This document shows, one piece after another, positions 23,694 through 35,073 of a stretch of DNA of 64,000 nt. The DNA comes from Mactra quadrangularis (taxonomy: Eukaryota; Mollusca; Bivalvia; Venerida; Mactridae), in assembly GCA_025267735.1 (NCBI GenBank), contig CM046295.1:18818938-18882937 (forward strand). Reading direction: 5' to 3'. A program made the translations under genes and the position numbers. Below the pieces are notes generated by a model. It worked only from the letters and a program-made list of their open reading frames with translations, ran no database searches and was not told the DNA's origin. Position 1 is the stretch's first letter, and each line of letters starts with the position of its first letter.

Positions 23694-23695
23694 AA

Positions 23696-25444
23696 ATGGC
23701 TACATCAGGCAATCAACAGAAGAATTCAAGTATAAAAGGATCAGACTTCGTGTATGATCTTGTGTGTAAACCTTGCCATCTTGATGATATAGCAAAACCT
23801 GCATTTGGATATTGTACTGATTGCGATGAACATCTTTGTTCCATGTGCTATGTTAACCACAAGAAATTGAGACCAAGTAGACATCATAAACTATTGGATT
23901 CCAGTTCTATGCCTCAAACACAAACACTTGATGACACAGACACAGCAGTATCTGATAGTCTTACTACACCGTGTGAGAAACATAGCCAGAAGTGCATTGA
24001 ATATTACTGCAATGATCACAAGGTGACACTTTGCAGCGTTTGTGTCACTTTGAATCATACCAAGCCTTGTAAAGTTGATTATATCCCTGATATCTCCAAA
24101 ACTGTCCTGAATAGCGATATCTTACGAGAGATAATTGCTAGAGCACGGTCCATTGAGGTCAAGTGTGACTCCATGAAGAAAAGAATATCACAGGATACAC
24201 AACAAACCATAGCTTCTTTAAAAAAATCACAGTCTGATTTGAAGAAATACAGAACTGACCTAAATAGGAAACTTGATAGCCAGGAAAAAGAAATAACCAA
24301 GAAGATTACTGATTTGACCGTAGAAAATAACAACAATGTTAAGACCACTGGAACAAAATGCGATGTTATGAAAACGGATACTCAGTTGCAAAAGGATACA
24401 CTGAATCAAATGAATAAATCCAAACAGCCAAATCAACTATTTATAGAAATACAACAAACCAGAAAAATCCTAGACGAATATGAGGACAGTCTACAATCTA
24501 TTGAAAGCCAACATCACCTTGATGAGTATCAGTTTATACCAAATACAGCTATACTTGAAGCCGAAAACGTACTTGGGACGATATCATTACAACAACAAGT
24601 GATGTTACCATCTACCCACTCCAATATACCACCCCAAAGACATCAGCGTACAAATATCCAACCAAGAAACAAGGATGAAATATTGGTGGAAACAAGTGGA
24701 GACCAGGAAGATTGCTGGATCACAGGTATAAATGAAATAGTACCTGATATTTTGGTATTAGCTGATTATAACAACAAGTCAATCAAACTTGTTAATGTAC
24801 AAAGTAAATCGGTTACATCAACACTCAGACTAGAACATAAACCCTGGGATATAACAACAATATCTACAACAGAAGTTGCTGTCACCCTACCTGCTGGACA
24901 ATATATACAGTTTGTTACAGTATCTAACAAGCTGGAGAAATCTCGTAAGATAAATACCAATGGTTACTGTCATGGTATATGTTATCATCAAGATAAACTA
25001 ATTGTTACATACTGTTTCCCTGGTAAACTTGAAATACTTGATATGAAAGGTAGAGTGATCAGATCAATAACCACAGATACAACAGGTAACAATATATTCT
25101 CTGAACCAATCTATGTACAAGCTACCAACAAGAACATTTATATCTCTGATAGAGATAACAACAACATATTAATGGTAGATTATAACGGTATTGTTATATC
25201 TAGATATGAAGTGAAGAATCCTTATGGACTGGCTGTGTTAAAGGATAGTAGTATTTTAATATGTTCCAGGAGTGAAAATAAACTATATCAACTAACGGTA
25301 GATATAAAGAAGTGTACTGTTATGTTACAAGATGTAGAATATCCTCTAGCTATATGTGTAAATCATCAAGATAGTAAAATGTATATTAGTAGGAATAGTG
25401 GTGACAGCAAGATAGCCAACAATATTCTTGTATGGAACATATAA
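23696..25444 (+). CDS. TRIM-like B-box/coiled-coil/NHL protein, copy 2 (intact)
   Basis: A 582-residue product from one exon; the ATG follows a TCTTTTCAG splice site by two bases. B-box 1 ligands are Cys24, Cys27, Cys40, Cys43, Cys48, Cys51, His55 and His63/64. B-box 2 ligands are Cys93, His96, Cys105, His108, Cys113, Cys116, His121 and Cys125. A coiled coil runs at about 140-275, a Gln/Pro-rich linker at 295-345 and a six-blade NHL-like propeller at 346-582, ending VLVWNI-like. There is no RING, so ligase activity is not expected without a partner. In TRIM2/3/71-type proteins the propeller binds RNA or protein and the coiled coil makes dimers; here the ligand is unknown. Residues 361, 381-382, 400-402, 424, 426, 441, 470-472, 485-487, 510, 525-526, 549-551 and 567-574 differ among copies. 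It is cytoplasmic by family; no signal peptide is seen. Confidence 0.93.
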   Translation: MATSGNQQKNSSIKGSDFVYDLVCKPCHLDDIAKPAFGYCTDCDEHLCSMCYVNHKKLRPSRHHKLLDSSSMPQTQTLDDTDTAVSDSLTTPCEKHSQKCIEYYCNDHKVTLCSVCVTLNHTKPCKVDYIPDISKTVLNSDILREIIARARSIEVKCDSMKKRISQDTQQTIASLKKSQSDLKKYRTDLNRKLDSQEKEITKKITDLTVENNNNVKTTGTKCDVMKTDTQLQKDTLNQMNKSKQPNQLFIEIQQTRKILDEYEDSLQSIESQHHLDEYQFIPNTAILEAENVLGTISLQQQVMLPSTHSNIPPQRHQRTNIQPRNKDEILVETSGDQEDCWITGINEIVPDILVLADYNNKSIKLVNVQSKSVTSTLRLEHKPWDITTISTTEVAVTLPAGQYIQFVTVSNKLEKSRKINTNGYCHGICYHQDKLIVTYCFPGKLEILDMKGRVIRSITTDTTGNNIFSEPIYVQATNKNIYISDRDNNNILMVDYNGIVISRYEVKNPYGLAVLKDSSILICSRSENKLYQLTVDIKKCTVMLQDVEYPLAICVNHQDSKMYISRNSGDSKIANNILVWNI

Positions 25445-25825
25445 ATATTCTCATCAATTCGTACTTTACATTACATATCATCAGTTTGACAACACCACTC
25501 TTGTATGGAATATTTGACTTTATATGTACATTGACATTAATTATGTTCAGACTTATCTTAACAGTTTTAATCAAAGTACTGAATGTACTCTAAAGTCAAG
25601 AGACAAAAATGTTGTAATTTTACCATCAATATATATTTGTTAGACGTACGTATCATAATAGGATGTTGAAGTTTTTTAGTATAGAACAAGGGCAAGTGTT
25701 TTTATGGAATATATGAATATACATGTATATTGACTTTAATTATGATAAAAACTTAGTACTTTTAAATCAAAGTACTGAACATACTGAAACGTCAATGAAC
25801 ATTATTGCTGACAAACAATGATATA
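25445..25825. other. 3' flank of copy 2
   Basis: No gene. Diverged re-copies of the coding-exon end (CTTGTATGGAATATTTGACT near 25500; TTTTTATGGAATATATGAAT near 25700) lead into the minisatellite. I see no AATAAA signal placed convincingly for polyadenylation. Confidence 0.5.
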
Positions 25826-26566
25826 TATTTGTGACATACAGTGCCATATATATTTGTGACATACAGTGCCATACATATGTGTGATATACAGTGCCAAATA
25901 TATTTGTGACATACAGTGCCATATACATTTGTAACATACAGTGCCATATACATTTGTGACATACAGTGTCATATATATATTTGTGACATACAGTGGCATA
26001 CAGTGCCATACATATTTGTGACGTACAGTGCCAAATATATTTGTGACATACAGTGCCATATACATTTGTGACATACAGTGCCATATATATTTGTGACATA
26101 TAGTGCCATATATATTTATGACATACAGTGCCATGTATATTTGTGACATATAGTGCCATATATATTTGTGACATACAGTGCCATATATATTTGTGACATA
26201 TAGTGCCATATATATTTGTGACATATAGTGTCATATATATATGTGACATACAGTGCCATATATATTTGTGACATACAGTGCCATATATATTTGTGACATA
26301 TAGTGTCATATATATTTGTGACATACAGTGCCATATATATTTGTGACATACAGTGCCATATATATATATTTGTGACATATAGTGCCATATATATTTGTGA
26401 CATACAGTGTCATATATATTTGTGACATACAGTGCCATATATATTTGTGACATACAGTGCCATATTTTTGTAACATACAGTGCCATATATATTTGTAACA
26501 TACAGTGCCATATATATTTGTAGCATACAGTGCCATATATATTTGTGACATATAGTGCCATCTGTA
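25826..26566. repeat. 25-bp minisatellite, about 30 monomers (unit 2)
   Basis: Monomer TGACATACAGTGCCATATAT plus ATTTG, 25 bases, with small changes (TATAGTGCC, TACAGTGTC). The unit has no stop on the minus strand in any phase, so all three minus frames stay open for long stretches with a 25-residue period. These ORFs (25767-26573 and its overlaps) are repeat by-products. Confidence 0.95.
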
Positions 26567-26887
26567 TATACATTTACACTTGTTAATAAGTAGTTTTTTT
26601 CACAATTGCAGTTACAATTTAGTTTAGAAATATTATCACATTAGGATAGTACATAAGAATAGTTATAATAGATAGTAATATTTGAAAACAAAATAATGCT
26701 ACTTCATACTGTTGTAATCGTTTTACATGTACATGTATGATCTAGAGATATGTTTTTAATATTGTTGGTAAAAATTGAAAAAAAATATTAACAAAAATGT
26801 AAAAGTATTCATGGATAGCAGTGTATGTCTTATTATAACTTGAGACAAAACAAGACTTAATTTTACGGTTGTAAACAATGTACTGAA

Positions 26888-27200
26888 TATACGGTACCCA
26901 CCTGAAATTTGGAGGCATTTCCATTTTATAGGCCTACTAAATTTATAGTTTTTATCTAAACAGTTTATTTTCATATGTTATTTAGTTTTGCTTTGTGTTT
27001 TGGTTATCATTATAACTTAGACTATTCAAATAGCATAAAAATATGTCATTGTAAATAATTACAATAAAAATTACTTTGGATGCTAAAGTTTGTCAGATGT
27101 TCAATTTTGTAAATATGTTGCATTCATGAGGTTTAATTATTTCATTCTTGTTGTAAAGTAACTTTTGAACCCTAATGCGTGTTTATGGTTTATTTTGTAT
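26888..27200. mobile_element. Degenerate relative of the Tc1-like MITE
   Basis: GGTACCCACCTGAAATTTGG, followed by a GGCATTTCCATTTTATAGGC body and AGTTTTGCTTTGTG...GGTTATCATTATAAC, parallels 18701-19080 with many changes. The right inverted end is not recognisable. Copies at the same relative place occur in units 3 and 4. Confidence 0.55.
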
Positions 27201-27359
27201 TATTATATCATTGTTGTAATTTCTTATATTATTTGCATTAAAATATCGACACACGCCACCTCAGGCTGTGAAACGTAAACTCTTCATTTTTGTCGTTTTT
27301 GTATTTCATAGTTTGTGCGTTTTGCTAATATTTGCTGACTATCACTTATCATAGAACCA

Positions 27360-27945
27360 ACTAAACCCAGGTCTGTAGCGCAGTTGTAGTGTTTTTTTGT
27401 GTTGGGTTTACTGCCGTTGCAACACATTGTATAGGTCATGTAATGGCGGCCAGTCATCCTACTCACTCCTCTTGGAAAGGCTAAATCTCTGGATTTAGCT
27501 GTTAACCAACTACTAAGCGCATACTTTCGTCAGTGACTGACAACTACCCTACATAATTAAGAATCATTAGTAGGAGGGAAAATGGCTGTAAAAATAATTT
27601 CATGACCAAGCTCCACGAAAGTATGCCCAGCCCGTGAATCGAACCCATGACTCCTCGATCAGTAGAATTGCGTGCTACCAACTGAGCTAGACGGACAGCT
27701 TAGCGCAGTTGGTAACACGCCAGGATTTCGAATTTTGTGTACTGAAAAAGGTACGGTTTCGAATTCCACCAGCAGAGAGGTTATCCACATCCTCGAAAAT
27801 TTGACAACAATGTCAAGTTTCCTTCATTTATAAGGTATATTGAGAATTTTCCAGCATAGTAAAAGTGTAGATGAGTTCTGGTTAGAGACAAACGTCCGGG
27901 AGAGGTCGGTTAGGTGGGCTGGATGCCTAAAATTGTGTTGACAAC
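27360..27945 (+). mobile_element. SINE-A interrupted by a SINE-B
   Basis: The head CCCAGGTCTGTAGCGCAGTTG stops at 27386 and resumes at 27701 with TAGCGCAGTTGGTAACACGC. The body with GACAACAATGTCAAGTTTCC follows, and the tail GCCTAAAATTGTGTTGAC lies near 27940. The interruption is the SINE-B listed next. Confidence 0.75.
27387..27700 (-). mobile_element. SINE-B nested inside SINE-A
   Basis: A 314-base minus-strand SINE flanked by an 11-base direct repeat TAGCGCAGTTG (27376-27386 and 27701-27711), the target-site duplication. The head, at about 27625-27695, has reverse-complement A- and B-boxes and resembles a tRNA-Lys 5' half (GCTAGCTCAGTTGGTA type). The T-rich end at left is the 3' tail. The same nested insertion is in unit 4 (54735-55048), so it predates that duplication. 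Confidence 0.85.
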
Positions 27946-28208
27946 CTACTCACTGTTCCTGGAAAGGGTAAATGTCTGGATTAAGTTGTAAACCAGTTGA
28001 TAGGCACATACAGATATGTACTTCCTTCAGTGTATGAAAACTGTCCTACATGATTATGAAGCCGTAGTACGAGAAGTACTAGTAGAAGGGAGAAATTGAA
28101 GTAGATATAGTTTAATGGCAGAACTCCATGTAAGCATGCCCCGTCTGGGTATCGAACCCTAAACATTCAATCTGTAGACTTGTTCTCTAACAACTAATCT
28201 AGCTGGGC
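27946..28208 (-). mobile_element. SINE-B-like body, tail to tail with SINE-A
   Basis: CCTACTCACTGTTCCTGGAA to CAACTAATCTAGCTGGGCGG on the minus strand. It contains a short local duplication around GTACGAGAAGTACTAGTAG. It matches 17421-17640 and 55286-55553. Confidence 0.6.
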
Positions 28209-28804
28209 GGCTTCAATAACAGTGTAACAACAATCCCCAGTCTAAAGTGAAATCCTCACACATTAGATAATTCAACACAAGCGTGCATGCAATTTATCTG
28301 GATTTGCTAACATATTCACTGTAGGACACATGCTACATGATTTCAGGCATGCAAGAAAAGCAAAACATTCAGAAATTGAAAGGGGGACTAGGGGCCTCAA
28401 CTAGCTAGGAAAGCAAAAATTCAGAAACTGAAAAGGGGAACTACAGGGCTTAACTAGCTAGGAAAGCAAAACTTTTCTCTGATTTTTAGAACATGTATGA
28501 ACGTAACAAATGTACGTAATGGTTTCATGCCTCTGGGATTGTCGGTCTTCCCCCACCTGTAAAAAATCAGAAAAATTCCGCAAAATAGCGGAAAAGTCTC
28601 ATGACTGTAAAAAAGGCGTCACAATTCACTACAAATAACAAACAACATTTTTCATCTTCACACAATCACTTCCATGATTATCACAGTTAGAGAAAGATAT
28701 ATTTAGAAAGTTCTATATTTAGTAACGATCTATTTTTAGACACAAGCTATTTTAGTAACATTCTCTATAAAAAGAAAACTGGTTTAAGATATTTATTATC
28801 CTAC
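28209..28804. other. Unit 3 junction segment
   Basis: Bases 28212-28440 match 1070-1250 of the long block (AATAACAGTGTAACAACAAT onward), with a local re-copy of the AGCTAGGAAAGCAAAA phrase. Bases 28445-28804 have no partner elsewhere in the window, and no gene is visible there. Confidence 0.55.
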
Positions 28805-29864
28805 TATTGCATGACGTATTTAGAAACCTACACTGTTATTATAATGACAGTTATCATTTCATTAGGTAATATCTTTCAGGGGCAAATCCAGGATTTTCCT
28901 GACCCCCGCCATATCCGCCTATGCTGGTAACTGTGACATTTCAGCATACTAAAGTGATAAAACGTTGCTCTTTTTAATAGTAAACAAATCGTTGGTAGGG
29001 TGTTTGCAAAAAGCAAGCAGCATACAGTATATACACTTTTCTGCTTAGTCTCGCGTAGGTATCATGTTAACCTGCATTCGGAACTACCTCGGCGATCTTC
29101 CACGCAGATAAACCCGAAATCAGACGTGGTAGGAATACAACCAGGTTCTAAGGTCTGGCGACTGTCATTTTCATGTCAAGGTTTAATAATGACATCGTTA
29201 CACGCTTTATCATATTATTGTTTTATCAGTACAATGTATCACACATCGTAGTTTCTGTGTAGTTCAGTCTATATTACCTAATTCCTGTATCTACTTTTTC
29301 ACTTCATGATATCCGAGGTTTATCTTCGTAGATGATCGCAGAGGTTGTTCCGAATGGTAAATCGGACAAGAATCAAAATACTAAAAGCTCTTATCAATCT
29401 AAATCGTGGCGATTTTTTTAACTATTTATTGAAACCGTTGCAATTGTGGTGGCCAGGGATTCTATACTCAACCTTTTTTCATCATAATATTCATGACGAA
29501 ATAGTTATGATACGTAACTTGTTTACATCGTCTACGTCACGCAATTTAAAATGAGCCGCCCAATAACAGTCTGTGAATAATACCACTGTTGAATTAGCAT
29601 GCAAACCTTGGTCTAAAAATGGAAATTACGAAATTGGAAATTTGATTAATAGTGTTTTCGTCTAAATGAAAGCTAAACATTGATTGGTCGACACAAAGTT
29701 CATCTCAACGTGACCTTCCACGGAGACAGTAGAGATCATGTACGACAACACTCTACAGGATATCTGTTCAAGGAGATTGAGTCACGTGGTATTGCCATTG
29801 TATATTACAATCCGAAGCAGGAAGACTAATACTAAAACAATTTGATCAAATACTGTCTACCATA

Positions 29865-30517
29865 CGTGCAGTACCCAACAAAATTTTGGAGACATTTTCA
29901 CTTTGCAGGTCAACTGAATAGACTTTATCAAAATTGTTATAAAGCTCGTTTAGGATAATTTGAGACAAACGACTCAGTTTGTTTACATATTTGAGACTCA
30001 GGTATTACATAAAACAGGGAGGTCAACTGATTTTGTGTATTGAAAGTATTTGACATGTCTTAATGCATGGAACGTGCGTTCTCATACTAAATCTAATACA
30101 TCGAAAACACACTGATAATGGTCGATAATTACGTGTACTAGACTAAAATCCACCTGTGTATAAAAATGGTATCGTTGTATTTTGTCTTAAGTTATCCTAA
30201 ACGAGCTATAACTGTTAAGTAGTTTTGCTTTATTTATTTGGTTATCATTATGATCATAACTGAGGTTACACACATAGCTTTAAATAAACCTATGTTTAAA
30301 TAATTACAATAATCATGGTTTTGGAGGCTTCAGGATATCAGATGTTGAATCTTATAAATAAGCTGCATTCGTGTAATTTGTTTTTATTATATCACAATCC
30401 ATCACAAACCATATTTAAAATATATTTTAAACAAAATAATGTTTATTAAAAATAATCATCAAAATTCAAGAATTGTAGTAAATTTATTTTGTGTCCAAAC
30501 TTTTGGTGGATACTGTA
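29865..30517. mobile_element. Tc1-like MITE (unit 3 copy), hosting another MITE
   Basis: The left end CCCAACAAAATTTTGGAGAC has decayed; the right end CCAAACTTTTGGTGGATACTGTA is better kept. It corresponds to 18701-19080 with the nested element at 29943-30207 removed. Confidence 0.8.
29943..30207. mobile_element. 265-bp MITE nested in the Tc1-like MITE
   Basis: Perfect 16-base inverted ends AGCTCGTTTAGGATAA, with partial pairing about a dozen bases further. A 4-base repeat ATAA lies at 29939-29942 and 30208-30211. Unit 2 gives the empty site (GTTACAACTG at about 18770). No coding capacity. The superfamily is unclear; a TA-type target is possible. Confidence 0.87.
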
Positions 30518-31214
30518 TATGAAATTGAAAACTAATAACATGTACACTGGAAAAGTACCGGTCTTTATTGAGGTGATATTCTAACCAATCGGTGAGTGAC
30601 ATTTTTGCGGTTTTAAGTTAATTTGCATATTCAATTTCTGTTTGCATCCTTATTCGTTTTTAATTTGGTTTCATTTTTTGGATGCAATAAAACAGCTTGA
30701 TATTTCTCATACTTTATTTCCTTCGCAATTAATTTAAAACTGACTGAGTACTAGGGAATCAAGAGGCAGACTCGAAAGTGATTAATCTAAGTTGTGAGAA
30801 CTTGGTTCACAAACGAGCTAAAATAAATTAGTAAAAAACTAATTAAAAAACTGATAAGTTTAACTCATTCTTACAAAATAAGATATTTTTCATTTATTAC
30901 ATTATGTCCATCATTTTCTATAGGTGAATGTTTTTTTAGTGTTAGAGTTTTTATTTTCTTCTTGCGGACAATGCACCTGACCAGCAGAAAGACTGTCACC
31001 CTGGGACAACTACCTACAGTTTACGAAAGAAGACGGTGTCTGGTTGCCCGGGAAAACCACCTTTTAGTTCGGGCAAACAACAATTCATTTTGGGCAACCA
31101 AAAAGTCTGCAAATGAGATTTAGTGCTTAAGCTTAAAATGAACGGACAACAATTTTCTTATCCTATATTCGTAGTCTGCTTGACACTATCAATGAGAGAT
31201 CAGTTATATTCCAT

Positions 31215-31525
31215 CCAGTTTTTTGTTGGGTTTAATGCCATAGCAACACATTGTATAGGTTATATAACGACATTCAGCCCACCTACTTACTGTTCCTGGA
31301 AAGGCTAAATATCTGAATATAGCTGTTAACAAATCACTAAGCGCATACTTTCGTCAGTGACTGACAACTGCCCTACATGATTAAGAAGCATTGGTTGGAG
31401 GAAGAATGGCCGTAGAAATAATTTCATGACCAAGCTCCACGAAAATATACCCCGTCCAGGAATCGAACCAACGACTCCTTGATCAGTAGACTTGCGTGCT
31501 ACCAACTGAGCTAGCCGAGCGGACT
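31215..31525 (-). mobile_element. SINE-B copy, paralogue of 19812-20118
   Basis: Same structure and flanks as the unit 2 copy (TATATTCCATCCAG on the left, ATACATTCCATACAG on the right), so it was inherited through the unit duplication. Confidence 0.78.
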
Positions 31526-32315
31526 ATACATTCCATACAGTTTATGTTTACATTACAGAAGCGAGTACCATGGTACAGTTATTATGATGAATATGCTTAG
31601 CTTTCACATTGATGTAGCAGAGGTATAACACGGCACGTGTACTCCCTTACCTTCAAGCTAGTTTTATTGACGACGTGGTAGAGTGTCCGCTTACAACTAG
31701 AGAGGTCGTGGTTTCGAATGTCAGTTCGGCCCATGGAATTTTATGGGGTTACGTTTGGCCACCAACGTAAATTACCTACTTATTTGTGTGATTGCACCCT
31801 TAGATAGTCCCACAGACAATCAAACTGCAAGAATTCGAGTACGATTTTTTTTTATTATTACTCACATCCGTTCTTCGTATTACTTTCCGGTAGTTTTTAC
31901 GCTAATAATTCTGCTTTAGGGTCCGTGAGTAAGTCATTGTCATACCAGCATTTGCTGAACGAAGCGTTTTTTACTTGACAATGAGATGTCAACGAAATGC
32001 AGACAAAGTATTTTTAGTTGAGGCAAACGTGGTAAATTTCGTACACAAAATATCATTTAAAACGTTCGACGTAAATTCAAGGTACTCTAAAAATACAAAT
32101 TGATAAAGTTTTGAGAAATATTGTTTTTTCCCATTTAAATATTTCTGTGTGTATTTTTCAATAAATCAATCATTTTTATTACCATATGGGCATAAGAATG
32201 GAATTATTATGTGGACCCACTTTTTACGTTAATCTAATTAGCATTTCTAAGGGAAGCAACTCAAAATATAATATTTAGTAGCGTCTGACCTATGCCTTTC
32301 CGCTAATAGTGGTGT

Positions 32316-32396
32316 GTAACCAAGGGAGTGTCGACGATCCACCATATTGTCAAGACTGTGTTCATAGTGCTCAAAAACATATTGGAAAAGTTAAAG
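32316..32396 (+). other. Putative non-coding exon 1 of gene copy 3
   Basis: Nearly identical to 20913-20993, ending GTTAAAG followed by GTATGT. Confidence 0.4.
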
Positions 32397-35071
32397 GTAT
32401 GTTACAACTATTTGTTTCATTTAATCTTTGTTTTAGCTTTGTAATAGATTGAATTATGTTTTTAACAAGCACGTTTTAGCTTTACGTTTATCCAAAATTG
32501 AACAAAAGTCGATATCGACGATAAATATATGAGTACTTTCGGTTTCGTTGTTTTACAAAATTTATCTTTGCAAATACAAAATTCTGTTTTATCGATGATA
32601 AACTTACTCAAATATATTTTGTTAGCTTATTATTTAATTGATGAAGTTTTAGGAAACGCTATATAAATGTTCGATTTTCCGAGAATTGGTAGTTGCTATT
32701 TTTAGAATCATTAGACCATTTTCCGAAAATACCATATTCTTACTCAATATATTCGTACTTGAAATTTCGCCCCTTGAACAAATTATGTAACGTGGCTATC
32801 TTTAATTTTGTGTGCTTTCGCATTATATATAAAGCAGTGGCTAGAGTTACAGTAACTCTAGGTTCCGTGTTTACGGTCACGGGGGGGGGGGGACGTATCT
32901 GTAGACAACCCTGACAGGCAAGACTACAGTTACGGGATGATATGGATGTTTCAATTTTTAAATTAAAATTTAAAGAATCATGTTTACATTCGTTATTATT
33001 CAACAGAAAGTCATCGGAAAACTTGTTTATATTCATTATACCTCAAATAAACAATTATTTACCGACGGCGACGTGACCTATCCTATCAATTGTTATTACA
33101 CGCGCCATATTACAAATAAACTAACCGGATGTTTAATATATGGCGATATGACGTTGTCGTCTTCAAAGTGTCACATACAATATAATTATAAAGTTTACTT
33201 GAGTGATAGAGTTGGATTATAATTTGGACTAAATTTGTATAATTTTGGACGGTATTTAAAGCAAATGTTGATAGGAAATAGACATTTTAGAGTAATTTTA
33301 ATTGTGAATAATTTGCAGGTGTCTAGTTAGAAATTCGGCGGTTTTCGATCGTTAAATTGACTCAATTTCGTCAACAAAAAGGGCAATTTAGCTTGATAAA
33401 AAGTGCTTAGTACTTAGGGGGAATCGTTCAATGAATTGTTAGAAAGTCAATGTTTTTGTGAAAAAAATCCAGTTTGTCGTTCCACACCAAATCTTTTAAA
33501 TTCTAACGAGAATATTAACAATCAGGTAATAGAAACTACCCATTTATAACCAAAAGTTAGTTCTGGCTACCAAAACTTTATAAGCCGAAGACATTTTGCT
33601 TTTGATTCTGTCAAAAATAATGGTCGATTTTGCATTCGAATATCGCCGTTTTTCATGCAAGACTATAAAGATTTTTTACAGTAAAAATACTAAAGAATTT
33701 GTCTATTAATGTAACAGGGTAATTATTTTATATTATATATTACATTAAATTTCCTAGTTTAAGGGAGACGACTCAAAAACCTTAATTCATTGATTGTATA
33801 CTGGTTATTTCCCTTTATACTTATAAATATATTAAATATGTTTTTATAAAGCCTGATTAAATTATATGCGGCGGGCAAATATCATGCTTTTGTAGTGATT
33901 TCAATCATAATTACATTATAATAAACTGGTTTAGACCTATTTTTAGTCAATGGCCACTCCTTTTTATAAAATTGTATTTTTGAATATTACATATCTTAAT
34001 AAAATATAGGTTATTTTGAGAATCTTGAGATGTATTTATTAACTTGCGATATTTTACTTCAACAGAAATGTAGTAACTTAATTGAGTTATATTGTCTAAA
34101 GTAAAGTCAATTTATCATAAAGTATTACAAATGCTGTTTAATGTTGCATGAATTAATATTTCACAGAACCTATACTTTATATGTCACCTTTAATTTGCAG
34201 ATATTATGATTAATAGAAACACAGATTGAAAGATGACTTGATGAGATAGTTAAATTGTAATAAACGTCCTATCCATAATTGGTAGGTTTTTTGTAATTAT
34301 TATTATGTAATGCCGAAGTCAGCGAGTGGGTGGGCAGACAGGCATCAACTTTTGGTTTCTGCTCAATAACTTTAGTTTGCTTCGGCCTATTGACACCAAA
34401 CTTGGTGTATCAGTAGATTATATCAAGAGTCAGCTTGGATTCTACTCAGGTGTCTGTAATCAAGGTCAAGGTCACTGACACTAAAAATAGAAATTCAGTT
34501 TCCGCTCAAAAACTTTAGTTTTCTTTGACCTATTGACACCAAACTTGGTGTATGGGTAGCTTATATCAATACGGTACATGTATTATAACTAAGAATTACT
34601 AGTTGGGTTTGTTTCTGCCACTACACAAGCATGTATGGATCAGTAATTTGCATATGGGGAAATATTGGACTGAAATTACTGACCCTTACATATCTGTGTA
34701 ATGACAGTAACTCTATTTTAAAATGCCGATTTTTTATCTAACAAAAACGAGGCAATTTCTACTTTTTTCTTAAATGTAGTTAACACTTCAAAAGGGGAAA
34801 AAAGATGTACAAGATTTTTTTCTTAAAAGCTTGAGTCTTTGACGCATGACGCCCGGCAAAATGAATCACTGCCGAAATTCATGAAAATATTTCTACTTTT
34901 GATATTTTTTTAAATTAAATAAGGGGAAAATGATTTTAATGGGGATTTTTTTCTGGCGACAGACCCCGACTATCAGCGTCAATTTGTTAAGGAAAAAACC
35001 CCGGCCCTTGTTCATTTATTTTCAAATTTACATGACTTGAATATTATAACGACTGATATCTGTCTTTTCAG
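32397..35071 (+). other. Putative 5' UTR intron, unit 3
   Basis: 2675 bases from GTATGT to TCTTTTCAG. Contains the 21-bp palindrome (32841-32861), a G run of about 13 near 32881, the intact 80-codon ORF at 32980-33222 and the mollusc-type repeat (34305-34600). Confidence 0.45.
34305..34600 (+). repeat. Dispersed mollusc-type repeat
   Basis: Paralogue of 10799-11090 and 22908-23215, without the hairpin end. Confidence 0.6.
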
Positions 35072-35073
35072 AA

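Larger units (their letters stand above)
28805..32285. repeat. Short upstream block, copy 2 (unit 3)
   Basis: Aligns closely with 17641-20880, including the SINE-B (31215-31525) and the tRNA-like stretch (31665-31735, with a middle deletion). The main difference is a 265-base MITE at 29943-30207. Confidence 0.85.

Noticed and set aside
24079..24348. Minus-strand ORFs opposite the coding exons (also 11955-12224, 35457-35678, 51428-51616)
   Set aside because: Shadows of the coiled-coil coding region; they follow its changes and show no independent constraint.
25767..26573. 268-codon minus-strand ORF
   Set aside because: It lies entirely within the 25-bp minisatellite; all phases are open by accident, with no domain.
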